Below are positions 8,064-19,400 of a stretch of DNA of 64,000 nucleotides, piece by piece. How positions within the stretch are numbered: position 1 is the first letter of the stretch; every line of letters starts with the position of its first letter. The translations under genes were made by a program, and so were the position numbers. This DNA comes from Enterococcus sp. DIV1094 (GTDB taxonomy: Bacteria; Bacillota; Bacilli; Lactobacillales; Enterococcaceae): NCBI RefSeq assembly GCF_017316305.2, contig NZ_CP147250.1:372001-436000 (forward strand), written 5' to 3'. The notes under the pieces were generated by a model. The model was given only the letters and a program-made list of their open reading frames with translations. It did no database searches and was not told the DNA's origin.

Positions 8064-11000
8064 CTATGACGTACTCGTGATATGTGCTTCAACTGGATTG
8101 TGCGCTTCTGTTTCACCAGTAATCGTATAGCTATTCGTACTTTCTTGTTGTAATGAACCCGCATCCCAAGTGACGGCGGCAATTTTACCGATTTGATAAG
8201 GTTCTCCTGCTCCATTAACGAGTTCATACGTTTGACGGATTTCTTGCGGCAAGTCTAAGCGCTCAAGCGTTCCTTCAGGGTCATTAAGATCGATCGGCTG
8301 GTCCGTTGTGATTTCTAGCGGAAGATTCGGTGGCTTATTCTGTCCTGTTTGCCAATTTGGGATTTCACGAACGCCACTGCCATCATTGATCACGCCATTC
8401 ATCATCCATGTATTATCCACGATTTGACTCGCACCAAAGGAAGTCGGATATGTTCCTTTAGGCCCCGCCGCATTCCAAAAATAATTTTCACAAAACTGCC
8501 AAATCTCAATAGCCCTTACAAGTGAACTGCCAATCAGAGCTTTCGCTTCGTCATAGAAGCCTCGATTGATCACCCCATACGTCAACAAGGAACTTGGTGC
8601 CCATTTCAATACAGGAAAACCACACAAGGCTAAGGACGGATCAATAATATCCACCACAAACTGAGTCAATTGGGTAGCTTGTGCTGAAGGTAAGTCTGGC
8701 AATACTAGCCCACTACCGATCATATGTGGTAACTCAGTCGTTGCTCCTGAAACTGGCGGTTCAGAAAGATGTCCATTATTTCCATGGATGAATTTCCGCT
8801 CATCCAAGTTGTCTGGATCAATATCGACACAACCAATAAAGAAATATTGCCAAATACCACGCTGATAGTTGGCATCTGGAAGATTTGCTCCGTTGCGCAA
8901 AACTTTGCGATTCGTGTCACTGTTTGTACTATTTTGAGGATAAGAATACAACGCCTCATGTGACAACGGATCACAAAACATCCAATAGGAATAATTCGTC
9001 AGACTTTCTTCGTGACGCACTTCCCAATACGCAACTTCATCTGCATACAAACCGCCTAATTCCTGACAGATTTCAATGATAAACTTCGTATCATAGATAG
9101 CAGAAATCATAAACTCTGAATCAACTTCATTTGCTACATTGATTGTTTCGTAGACCCATCTTGGATTATCAAGCTTCCACTCCAGATGACGTTTTAGAGC
9201 GGGATACATTGCGGCAAGCCTGGCTGCATCAGGTGAAAGTGAATGGATCATCCAAATCGTTTGCGCCATTCGAACAGGCAATACTTCCCCAGAAAGAAAG
9301 CCATTGGCATCGACCATGGACATGAACCCTTCCATCCCACTCCAAGCAATCGACGGATTGATATACATCAAGTCTTGGATTTGAAGAAGTCCTTCCCAAC
9401 AATTGTTCGCAGGTGTCATCGAAGCGCCCGCGCATTGTCTACTCGGTTTTCCAAGTGATTGTTGCGTGAAAGCATACCCTGTTTCTTCAGTAGGTGCCAA
9501 AATATTCCCAATCAAATGTGTCCAGCCGGCATAGTACAGTACCCGATGTTTTTCAATTGTCACTACTTCATGATGATAAACAGATGGATCTGAAACACCC
9601 CATGTTTGTGGAGCCGGTACACTTGCTAATAACTGATCCCAATACGTTTTTCGAGCAGCATAGTGTTCTTGGATCGACAACGCACCCGTTCCGATTCCGA
9701 CCCCACGCAATGCTCGTGTGATTGCCATCGTTACACCTTCTTCTTTTGTGGCATAGCCGATAACTAAACCAATCGAAGAAATCGTCGTAGGTATTTGATA
9801 TTTCCCACGACCTTCTATAAATGTTGGTGGGATGATTTGTGCTGTCGCATCCGCATCGATTTGTCCACTTTCTGTTAAGGCAACGACTTTGATCGCCGTT
9901 TGGAATAAATTCTGATGCCAATCAGCAAATTGTGTATCATTTTTTACGACAACTTGATTCGAGGATTCCCAAGTACATTTCAAATTATTCGTTTGATAAT
10001 CGGTCGCTGAAGTCGTCGAATCTCTCATTTCGATCTCAAAAAAATCACCAGAAACCTGACTGAGTGTGATGATGCGACCAAGTGTTGATTCGTCAATAAA
10101 GAAATCAGTTGTGGCGATTTGCCCGCCACCTGGTACTTCACCCAATAGCATCACTTTGTGAGGATACCACGCAGATCGTAGACTCTCCTCACTTACTTGG
10201 ACACCGTCAATACTCAAAAGGGCATTCAACGAAGAGTCCTGAAACCCGGATTTCTTTTCTCTTATATACTCACCATTTATCATTGTCTTGTTTGCATTCC
10301 CGCGAATGCCGTAATAAGCGCCAAATCGTAAGTCAAAAGAGATTTCCACTGGTGTGATCGCTTGATTATCAAAGTTGTATTCTGGATTCGTCACTAGGCG
10401 ACTAAATGGCAAGGTCAAATTCCGATGTTCCTTCATCGTTGCTGAATTTACTGGATCATCATTTCTCAACTCATCCACGTTGATTGTTGGATCTCCGCCA
10501 AAATCAACTCCCGCAATCGTTCCTGTCACTTGCGACGGTAGCGCTAATGGGATGTCGTAACTTGGCTGACTTCTGATAATCGTGCCTAAATCAATTGATT
10601 CTCCAACATTTCCTCGGAAAGTAAAAATAAGCATGAACGTTTTTTCAATGCCGATTGGATCATTCCAATCAGACAATGCTTCTGCCCCAGCTATCCCTTT
10701 GATTGAATAATTGAACTTTTCTAGAAAACGACTATTTGCTGCAGAGGATTCCTCTTGTAATAGGATCTCTTGACTTTCGTTTTCCACATCTTGAACAGAT
10801 AATGCCCACGTCAATCCTTCCGTCACCGAACGAATCTGAACCATCAAGTCAGAATATTGCCAAGTAGAATAAGTAAACACTTTCGTTAAACGTGCAGTTG
10901 TATCAGTTAATGTGATCTTAGCCCCAACAGAGCTGTACGCAATTTCTGCATTCGTCAGCGCCCAACCTCGATCTTGGGTAAAATCCTCCAAAACAATTTC

Positions 11001-11156
11001 ATCTACTGGTACTTTAGGACCTGGTGCTTGTGTTACGCTAGTTTTTTGATTATTTACTAAAAAAGTCTGCTCTAACATTCGTTTCCCCATTTCTTTGATT
11101 CGCCACAGTAACATGCAATTGACAGTCGAATAGACACCGACAAAGACATTCTTCAA
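8064..11156 (-). CDS. Large glycosidase-like protein: beta-sandwich + (alpha/alpha) barrel + Ig-like domain
   Basis: 1030 codons from the TTG at 11156; ATGs at 11090 or 11078 (MLEQTFLVNNQK) are likelier starts. Order of parts: N-terminal beta-sandwich-like region (to about residue 430), a helical barrel region (about 500-900) resembling GH63/amylo-alpha-glucosidase six-hairpin enzymes (QCAGASMTPANNCWEG, ALKRHLEWKLDNPRW, NEVDSEFMISAIYDTKF, WNAAGPKGTYPTSFG), and a C-terminal bacterial Ig-like domain (IGKIAAVTWDAGS, SYTITGETEAHNPVEAHITS). I see no signal peptide, membrane segment or anchor, which is odd for an Ig-bearing glycosidase. A strong GGAGGAGG lies upstream at about 11210 with no usable start, and an in-frame TGA directly precedes the TTG, so an original secretion leader may be lost. 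Substrate unknown. Confidence 0.75.
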   Translation of the reverse strand: MKNVFVGVYSTVNCMLLWRIKEMGKRMLEQTFLVNNQKTSVTQAPGPKVPVDEIVLEDFTQDRGWALTNAEIAYSSVGAKITLTDTTARLTKVFTYSTWQYSDLMVQIRSVTEGLTWALSVQDVENESQEILLQEESSAANSRFLEKFNYSIKGIAGAEALSDWNDPIGIEKTFMLIFTFRGNVGESIDLGTIIRSQPSYDIPLALPSQVTGTIAGVDFGGDPTINVDELRNDDPVNSATMKEHRNLTLPFSRLVTNPEYNFDNQAITPVEISFDLRFGAYYGIRGNANKTMINGEYIREKKSGFQDSSLNALLSIDGVQVSEESLRSAWYPHKVMLLGEVPGGGQIATTDFFIDESTLGRIITLSQVSGDFFEIEMRDSTTSATDYQTNNLKCTWESSNQVVVKNDTQFADWHQNLFQTAIKVVALTESGQIDADATAQIIPPTFIEGRGKYQIPTTISSIGLVIGYATKEEGVTMAITRALRGVGIGTGALSIQEHYAARKTYWDQLLASVPAPQTWGVSDPSVYHHEVVTIEKHRVLYYAGWTHLIGNILAPTEETGYAFTQQSLGKPSRQCAGASMTPANNCWEGLLQIQDLMYINPSIAWSGMEGFMSMVDANGFLSGEVLPVRMAQTIWMIHSLSPDAARLAAMYPALKRHLEWKLDNPRWVYETINVANEVDSEFMISAIYDTKFIIEICQELGGLYADEVAYWEVRHEESLTNYSYWMFCDPLSHEALYSYPQNSTNSDTNRKVLRNGANLPDANYQRGIWQYFFIGCVDIDPDNLDERKFIHGNNGHLSEPPVSGATTELPHMIGSGLVLPDLPSAQATQLTQFVVDIIDPSLALCGFPVLKWAPSSLLTYGVINRGFYDEAKALIGSSLVRAIEIWQFCENYFWNAAGPKGTYPTSFGASQIVDNTWMMNGVINDGSGVREIPNWQTGQNKPPNLPLEITTDQPIDLNDPEGTLERLDLPQEIRQTYELVNGAGEPYQIGKIAAVTWDAGSLQQESTNSYTITGETEAHNPVEAHITSTS

Positions 11157-11311
11157 TCACCATTCCCACACTCTAAGAAAACGCATACATTTTAAACAGA
11201 AGTTGAACCTCCTCCCCTTTACTTTTCAATTAAAGTATAAAGGTTTGAAAATTAGAACTCAAAGAATATCTTGATTCTTCCAGATTGATTTTAAAATGGA
11301 TTTACCAATAA

Positions 11312-11396
11312 AAAAAGAAAAGATATCTAAAACTCAAGCAACGTAAGACAATCAAATACTTACCTTGTTGAATCCATCAATATCTTTTCTTTGTAA
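11312..11396 (-). terminator. Terminator of the GH73-M23 hydrolase gene
   Basis: A long hairpin on the minus strand: outer arms AAAGAAAAGATAT/ATATCTTTTCTTT, inner arms TTCAACAAGGTAAG/CTTACGTTGCTTGA, followed by a T-run. It lies between two minus-strand genes and separates the hydrolase from the glycosidase. Confidence 0.75.
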
Positions 11397-11422
11397 AATT
11401 TTAATCTAAAACGCTTGTTTCT

Positions 11423-12925
11423 TTAGTTATTATTTCCGAACAATACTAAAGCAGGATCAATCAATTGCGCTTGTGCTAAGCTGTTGTCACGACTGATTTC
11501 AAAGTGCAGATGGCTACCTGTACTGTTTCCGGTAGAACCGACAAACCCAATGATTTGTCCTTGTTCGATCTCATCGCCAACTTTCACGATGTATTCTTGT
11601 TGGTGCGCATAAAGTGCAGTCGTGCCATCTTCATGTTCGATCGCTACATAGTTCCCCCATGAAGGATGGAATTCTGCTCTGATGACAGTACCCGCTTTGC
11701 TGGCATAGATCGGCTCCCCTTGAGGTGCTGCAAAGTCTAACCCACGGTGGAATTCACCGCCACGAGGACCGAATGGGCTAGAGATCGTAAAGTTTCTTAA
11801 TGGTACGATATATCCTTCTTCATTGATCTCTGGTCCAGCAACTTCTTTGTCATATTGTTCTAAGTCATAGGTTTCAATCAAACCATTTAGTTTTTCGTTA
11901 TATCTTGTATCTGTCGCATAACGACCTGTTAAGAATTCTGTTGCTTCTTTGTAAGTTTCTGCATTAGATTTCCAAACGCCAGAATAGAATTCGCTGTCGC
12001 CAGTCAAGCCTTCTCGCATTAATTTCGCGTAATCTTCTAGGCTTTCCTCATAATTTTCGTATCTTCTGAATGTTGCTTGGATCGTATACAATGTACCATC
12101 CCCAGCATCTTCTTGTGTCGCAAAAGTCACACCATTGCCATTATGTGTACCTTTGATTCCAAAAAGATTGTAGTTCGGTGATTGTGCCAATTGGCTTTGA
12201 CCACTAGCAGATTCTAAAATTGCTTGGGCGATCATCACTGATGCGTACAAATCATTTTCTTGCCCGATTTCTCGAGAAGATTCACCGATTTTGCGAATGA
12301 AGCTCTCAACTGATTCATCTTTTTCAAAATGGATCGATCCTTCATCCGTTTCTTGACTTGATGGCACAAGATCTTGGATCGGTGTTGTTGCAGAAGGTTG
12401 ACGTACCTCTTGAACAACTGGTGCCGCAGGAGCAGGCGTTGTTTCCACAGGTGTAGCCGGAGCTGTCACTGGTGGAGTTGGCTGACTTGGTTGTGGCGTT
12501 GGTTGTGTTTCACCTGTAGAGCCGCCAGTTGGTGGTGTTGTTGGTTTTTCCGGTTGACTCGGCTGCGTTGGTTCTGTTGGCTTCGTCGGTTCCGTTGGTT
12601 TTGTTTCTTCCGGTGGCGTACTCGGTTCAGTCGGTTCTGAAGTATCAGGTGTTGTTGGTTCACTAGAGTCGCCAGTAGATGGCGGAGTTGTTTCTTCTGA
12701 ACCATCGGTTGTTGTATCTGTTGTGTTATCTTCACCTGTCGTATCAGACGAGTCAGTTGTTGTTTCCGTTTGATCATTTGAAGTAAATGATTCATGGTTT
12801 TCAGTTGTTGCTGGTTGCTCTGCAGAGAAAACTTGTTCATCTGCTAATACTTGTAAAGGCGTAGTCAGTAGCATTTGTGAAAGAAATACAAATGAAACTA
12901 ACTTATACGTAGACTTTTTTTTCAA
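11423..12925 (-). CDS. Secreted two-domain peptidoglycan hydrolase: GH73 glucosaminidase + M23 endopeptidase
   Basis: 500 residues. A signal peptide (MKKKSTYKLVSFVFLSQMLL...LADE) is followed by a low-complexity Thr/Pro/Glu/Ser linker to about residue 185. The first enzyme domain is GH73-like (VESFIRKIGESSREIGQ, VMIAQAILESASGQS with the catalytic Glu, NYNLFGIKG, FLTGRYATDTRY). The second is M23/LytM (SPFGPRGGEFHRGLDFAAPQG with HxxxD, ALYAHQQ, GSTGNSTGSHLHFEI with HxH). It would cleave both glycan and peptide parts of the wall. The TTG at 12925 follows AAAGGA by about 10 nt; an overlapping ATG frame stops at once. No LysM or choline-binding repeats are seen, so the long linker probably spans the wall. 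Confidence 0.92.
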   Translation of the reverse strand: MKKKSTYKLVSFVFLSQMLLTTPLQVLADEQVFSAEQPATTENHESFTSNDQTETTTDSSDTTGEDNTTDTTTDGSEETTPPSTGDSSEPTTPDTSEPTEPSTPPEETKPTEPTKPTEPTQPSQPEKPTTPPTGGSTGETQPTPQPSQPTPPVTAPATPVETTPAPAAPVVQEVRQPSATTPIQDLVPSSQETDEGSIHFEKDESVESFIRKIGESSREIGQENDLYASVMIAQAILESASGQSQLAQSPNYNLFGIKGTHNGNGVTFATQEDAGDGTLYTIQATFRRYENYEESLEDYAKLMREGLTGDSEFYSGVWKSNAETYKEATEFLTGRYATDTRYNEKLNGLIETYDLEQYDKEVAGPEINEEGYIVPLRNFTISSPFGPRGGEFHRGLDFAAPQGEPIYASKAGTVIRAEFHPSWGNYVAIEHEDGTTALYAHQQEYIVKVGDEIEQGQIIGFVGSTGNSTGSHLHFEISRDNSLAQAQLIDPALVLFGNNN

Positions 12926-13253
12926 TTTTTTTTCATCCTTTTCTTTAGTTAGTTTTAAGATACATGGAAGTTATGAATTTTTTGTTAAAAAAATAATAAT
13001 TTTTATAAAGTAATAACGATTATTTATCTCATATTTGACATTTGACAGCTTTTAATAACTAGCGTTAAGTGAAAATATTTTATCAATCATTGAGATAATA
13101 CGAATAGACATTAACTTTATTATAGTTCATTTTAGCAGGAATAAGAAGGATTACGCAGTCCATATTTTTTCATAATTTAGCGCAATTTTTGAACTTGACA
13201 TCGGTACCCCTTCTTTCTTTTAAACTCTGATAGCCTCGAGATATCTAGCAAAA

Positions 13254-13295
13254 ATAGCCCTCCAAATAATGCTTTACAACGATTTGGAGGACTAT
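13254..13295 (-). terminator. Terminator of the LPXTG repeat-protein gene
   Basis: Minus strand: ATAGTCCTCCAAAT pairs with ATTTGGAGGGCTAT, then TTTTTG. It lies about 105 bp after the stop codon. The rest of 12926-13401 is AT-rich with no supported gene and probably holds the promoter of the hydrolase. Confidence 0.75.
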
Positions 13296-13401
13296 CTCTA
13301 CTAAATTTGTGATCGATAAAAGATAGTGAAACAAATAATCTAAGTTCGTCTACTACAAATTAAATACAGTTTAGTTATTCAGTTTTTATCATTCAGCGAT
13401 A

Positions 13402-16400
13402 TTATTGTTTTCTTTTCTTTACTGCTATGACCAGTACAACTACTACCAAGATCCCCCCTAGAGCAATCAGTGTATAAGAAACAACTTCTCCCGTTTTAGG
13501 TAGGAATGACTTTCTTGTCTCCTTTTCCTTTGGAGTAGGTTTTCTCGGCTCTGGTCGATCAGGCACGTCTTTTCCTGGTACAACTGGCACGTCTGGCTTA
13601 TTCGGTTTATCTGGATCTTCCGGAATGACTGGTACTTCTGGTTCATCTGGCGGTGTCACATGATCATCCACTGTCGCGATGTTCAAGATCTCTTTTCCTG
13701 ATACAGCTTCGTTATTTACTTTGACTTTAAAGACGATCGTGCGAACTTTTGTGTCGTTGATCTTACCATATTCGGCGGTGATCGTGCCATCTTTGTAGTC
13801 TAAACTTGTTGGTTTTGGATCGTCCCCTTCGCTAGTCAAACTTCCTTCGACATACGTCAAACCTTTTGGTAGCTTATCGGTCACTGTCACTCGGTTCAAG
13901 ACGCCGTTTTCTATCGTGTTGTGGAAACTGATGCGGTATTCTAGCTCTTCACCGATTTTGACTGTTTTCTTGTTGACTGTTTTTTCACTTACAAGTTTAC
14001 CATCTAAAGTTTGTGGTTTATCTGGATCTTCCGGAATAACTGGCACTTCCGGTTCATCTGGCGGCGTCACATGATCATCCACTGTCGCGATGTTCAAGAT
14101 TTCTTTTCCTGACACAGCTTCGTTATTCACTTTGACTTTAAAGATGATCGTGCGAACTTTTGTATCGTTGATCTTGCCATATTCGGCAGTGATCGTGCCA
14201 TCTTTGTAAGTTAGACTTGTCGGTTCCGGCTGGTCTCCCTCGCTTTTCAGGCTGCCTTCCACATAGGTTAACCCTTTAGGCAACTTATCGGTTACTGTCA
14301 CTTGGTTCAAGACACCATTCGTCACTTTATTACGGAACGTGATGCGGTATTCGATTTCCTCGCCGACTTTTGTTTTTTGATTGCTGACCGTTTTTGTGCT
14401 TTCTAATTTCCCTGGTGTTTCTTCTGGAATCACTGGCACTTCTGGTTCATCTGGCGGATTGATATGGTCATCGATTTTCGCTTTATTGACGATTGTTTCG
14501 CCGACTTTCGCTTCTTCGTTGACTTTCACTCGAAAGACGATCGTGCGAACTTTTGTATCGCTGATCTTGCCATATTCGGCAGTGATCGTACCGTCTTTGT
14601 AGTCTAGACTGGTTGGTTTTGGATCGTCACCTTCACTCGTCAAGCTACCTTCGACATACGTCAAGCCTTTTGGCAAGTTATCGATTACTGTTACTTGATT
14701 CAAGACACCGTTCGTCACTTTATTACGGAACGTGATGCGGTATTCGATTTCTTCACCAATTTTTGGTGCCTGGTTATTCACTATTTTCGTTGTTTCCAGT
14801 TCGCCCGGTGTTTCTTCTGGGATCACTGGCACTTCTGGTTCATCCGGTGGATTGATATGGTCATCGATCTTCGCTTTATTGATGATTGGTTCACCAACTT
14901 TCGCTTCTTCGTTGACTTTCACTCGAAAGACGATTGTGCGAACTTTTGTATCGCTGATCTTGCCATATTCGGCAGTGATCGTACCGTCTTTGTAGTCTAG
15001 ACTGGTTGGTTTTGGATCATCACCTTCACTCGTCAAGCTACCTTCGACATACGTCAGACCTTTTGGTAAGTTATCGGATATTGTTACTTGATTCAAGACA
15101 CCGTTCGTCACTTTATTACGGAACGTGATGCGGTATTCGATTTCTTCACCAATTTTTGGTGCTTGGTTGTTCACTATTTTGGTTGTTTCCAGTTCTCCTG
15201 GTGTTTCTTCTGGGGTCACTGGAATCTCTGGTTCATCTGGCGGATTGATATGATCATCGATTTTCGCTTTATTGACGATTGTTTCGCCGACTATTGCTTC
15301 TTCGTTGACTTTCACTTTAAACACGATCGTACGAGTTTTCGTATCATTGATCTTGCCATATACAGCGGTGACCGTACCGTCTTTGTAGTCTAAACTTGTA
15401 GGTTGTGGATCATCACCTTCACTCGTCAAGCTACCTTCGACATACGTCAAGCCTTTTGGCAAGTTATCGGTTACTGTTACTTGATTCAAGACACCGTTCG
15501 TCACTTTATTACGGAACGTGATGCGGTATTCGATTTCCTCACCTAGTTTTGGTGCTTGGTTGTTCACTATTTTCGTTGTTTCCAGTTCTCCTGGTGTTTC
15601 TTCTGGGGTCACTGGAATCTCTGGTTCGTCGGGCGGATTGATATGATCATCGATTTTCGCTTTATTGATGATTGGTTCACCAACTTTTGCTTCTTCGTTG
15701 ACTTTCACTCGAAAGACGATCGAGCGAACTTTTGTATCGGTAATTCCTTTGTATTCAGCAACCATTTGGCCATTTTCCATAGATAAGCTTGTTGGTTGTG
15801 GGTCATCCCCTTCACTTTTCAGACTGCCTTCAACATAGGTCAAGCCTTTTGGTAATTCGTCTGTCACCGTCACTTGTTTTAGGACACCGTTCGTTACTTT
15901 GTTACGGAAACTGATACGGTATTCGATTTCATCCCCCAGCTTCGGTGATTGGTCATTCACTACTTTTGTACTTTCTAAGACACCTGGCGTTTCCACTGGG
16001 GTCACTGGTGTTTCTGGTTCATCTGGCGGATTCGTGCCATCATCGAGCGTTGCTTTATTGACGATCGTTTCACCTGTTTTTGCTTCTTCATTGACTTTCA
16101 CTCGAAAGGCGATCGAACGAATTTTTGTATCACTGATCTTGCCATATTCTGCGATGATCGTACCGTCTTTGTAACTTAGATTTGTCGGTTGTGGATCGTC
16201 CCCTTCGCTAGTCAAACTACCTTCGACATACGTTAACCCTTTCGGCAAGTTATCCGTTACCGTCACTTGTTTCAGCACACCGTTCGTTACTTTATTACGG
16301 AAGTTGATCCGATACTCGATTTCGTCACCGATTTTTGGTGATTGGTGATTGACCGATTTCGTACTTTCTAACTCACCTGGCGTTTCCACTGGAGTCACTG

Positions 16401-19400
16401 GTGTTTCTGGTTCGTCGGGCGGATTGATATGATCATCGATTGTTGCTTTATTGACGATTGGCTCGCCAACTTTCGCTTCTTCATTGACTTTGACTCTAAA
16501 GACAAGCGAACGCACAGTAGTGTCTGAGATCTTACTATATTCCGCGGTTATTACTCCATTTTCTATACCTAAACTCGTTGGTTGCGGATCCGCACCTTCA
16601 CTTGTCAAACTACCTTCGACATACGTCAAGCCTTTTGGCAACGTATCAGTAATCGTCACTCGGTCGATCACTCCGTTAGTGACTTTGTTACGGAAACTGA
16701 TACGGTATTCGATTTCGTCACCAATTTTTGGCGATTGATGATTGACTGTTTTCGTTACTTCTAATTGTCCAGGTGTTACTACTGGTGTGACTGGCGTTTC
16801 TGGTTCGTCTGGCGGATTCGTACCATCATCGAGTGTTGCTTTATTGATGATTGTTTCACCAACTTTTGCTTGCTCATTGACTGACACTCTAAAGATGATC
16901 GTGCGGATTTTTGTATCACTGATCTTGCCATATTTTGCCGTGATCTCCCGTCTTTATACTCTAGACTCGTCGGTTGCGGATCGTCGCCTTCATTTTTTAA
17001 GCTACCTTCAACATACGTCAATCCCTTAGGCAAGTTATCTGTCACTGCGACTTTCTTCAAGACGCCGTTTTGGATCTTATTACGGAAGGTGATACGGTAC
17101 TCGATTTCATCACCGATTTTTGGCGATTGGTTATTGACTGTTTTCGTACTTTCTAATTCTCCTGGTGTTTCTTCCGGTGTGACAGGGATTTCCGGCTCAT
17201 CCGGTGGGTTCGTGCCATCATCGATCGTTGCTTTATTGACGATCGTTTCACCGACCTTCGCTTCTTCGTTTACTTTTACTCTAAACATGATCGTACGAGA
17301 CTTCGTATCAGAAATCTTGCCATACTCTGCTGTCAATTTTCCGTTTTCTATCACTAACTTCGTCGGTTGCGGATCGTCCCCTTCGCTGGTCAAACTACCT
17401 TCGACATACGTCAAGCCTTTTGGTAAGTTATCGGTTACCGTGACTTGCTTCAAGACGCCATTTTGGATTTTATTGCGGAACGTGATACGGTATTCGATCT
17501 CCTCACCGATTCTTGGTGATTGATGATTCACTATTTTCGTGCTTTCCAATACACCTGGTGTTTCTTCCGGTGTCACCGGCGTTTCTGGTTCATCTGGCGG
17601 ATTCGTACCGTCATCGATCGTTGCTTTATTGACGATCGTTTCGCCAACCTTCGCTTGCTCATTGACTTTTACTCTAAAGACGATCGTACGGGTTTTCGTA
17701 TCACTGATTTTGCCATATTCAGCAGTGATCGTACCGTCTTCATAACTTAGATTTGTCGGTTTCGGATCATCGCCCTCACTGGTCAAACTACCTTCGATAT
17801 ACGTTAAACCTTTTGGTAAAGTATCTTTGATCGTGACTTGTTTCAAGACACCATTTGTGACTTTATTACGGAACGTAATACGATATTCGATCTCATCTCC
17901 TAGTTTTGGTGATTGATCATTCACTGACTTGTTGCTTTCCAATACACCTGGTGTTTCTTCCGGTGTCACTGGCGTTTCTGGTTCATCTGGCGGATTCGTG
18001 CCATCATCGATCGTCGCTTTATTGACGATCGTTTCGCCAACTTTCGCTTGCTCATTGACCTTTACTCTAAAGATGATCGTGCGGGTTTTCATATCGCTGA
18101 TCTTGCCATATTCAGCGGTGATTGTACCGTCTTTAGCAGTTAGATTTGTTGGCTGGGGATCGTCCCCTTGACTCGTTAAGCTGCCTTCTACATACGTCAA
18201 GCCTTTTGGTAAAGTATCCGTTACCGTCACTTTGTTTAAAACGCCGTTAGTTATTTTATTGCGGAACGTGATGCGGTATTCGATTTCCTCGCCAAGTTTT
18301 GGCGATTGGTTATTCACTATTTTCGTACTTTCTAATTCTCCTGGTGTTTCTACAGGTGTGACAGGAACTTCTGGTTCAATCGGTGGATTTACACCATCGT
18401 CAACGATTGCTTTATTGATGATTGCTTGTCCTGCAACAGCTTCTTCATTTACACGTACTTTAAACGTAATGGATCGTGTAGCTGTATCAGCGATTCTTGG
18501 ATATACAGCAGTTATTTTTCCATTTTCAACAGTCAGTGACGTTGGTTTAGGTTCATTGCCGCTACTTGCGATGCTATTTTCCACATACGTCAAGCCTTTA
18601 GGTAAACTATCCGTGATCGTGACTTGATTCAGAACACCATTTTCTACCGTATTCTTAAAGTTGATCGTATAGTCAATTTCTTCGCCAATTTTCGGTGATT
18701 GATTATTGACTGTTTTTGTACTTTCAAGCTTTCCTGGCAACTCTTCTTTTTCTACTTTTACTTCAACAACATTTGATTGATTCTCAAGTGCTGTATTCGT
18801 TGCTGCATCTGTTCCTTGCACAGTTGCGCGATTAGGGATCAATTGCTCGGCAACGGCTGTATTATTGATTTTCGCTTGGAATTCATACACTGTTTCAGCA
18901 GTCGTTCCTTTGTAGCTACCGCCGTTGGTTGCATTAGCGCCTTCACCAACACGAACAGTCATTGTTCGGTTAGCTGACGTATATTCCGCTTGATCATCGC
19001 CAGAGGCATCTGTTTTTTTACCAGCATTTGGCCCACTAACGACTGACAAAGAGCCAGGAACATAATCCAAACGGCTATCTAACACGTCTTTAGACAATGT
19101 ATTGACAGCTTCTGAATTTTCCTTTGTGTTTTTCACATGCACACGATACGTAACTGTATCGCCGATTTTGTAGGTCTCTTTAGGATTCATGATTTCTTTT
19201 TTGACTTCTAGCTCAGGAATTTCAGCATTCACAGAGAAACCGACAGCATTCGTGGAGAAGTCATCCCCCACACTAGTCGTTCGGAAACTGATTTGATTTT
19301 GGCCATTTTTGATCAGTCCTTCGGGTAGAGAAAGACGATCGATATCGATATCTAAAAAGTTCGGATGTCCTGGATTGAATTGACCGGGATACTTGTCAAC

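Noticed and set aside
12374..12640. Trp/Cys/Arg-rich open frame on the plus strand
   Set aside because: It is the antisense of the Thr/Pro linker of the GH73-M23 hydrolase; composition reflects the repeat codons, with no ribosome site.
14381..18171. Series of similar 70-140-residue plus-strand open frames
   Set aside because: They are mirror images of the tandem repeats in the LPXTG gene, with the same spacing as the domain array.
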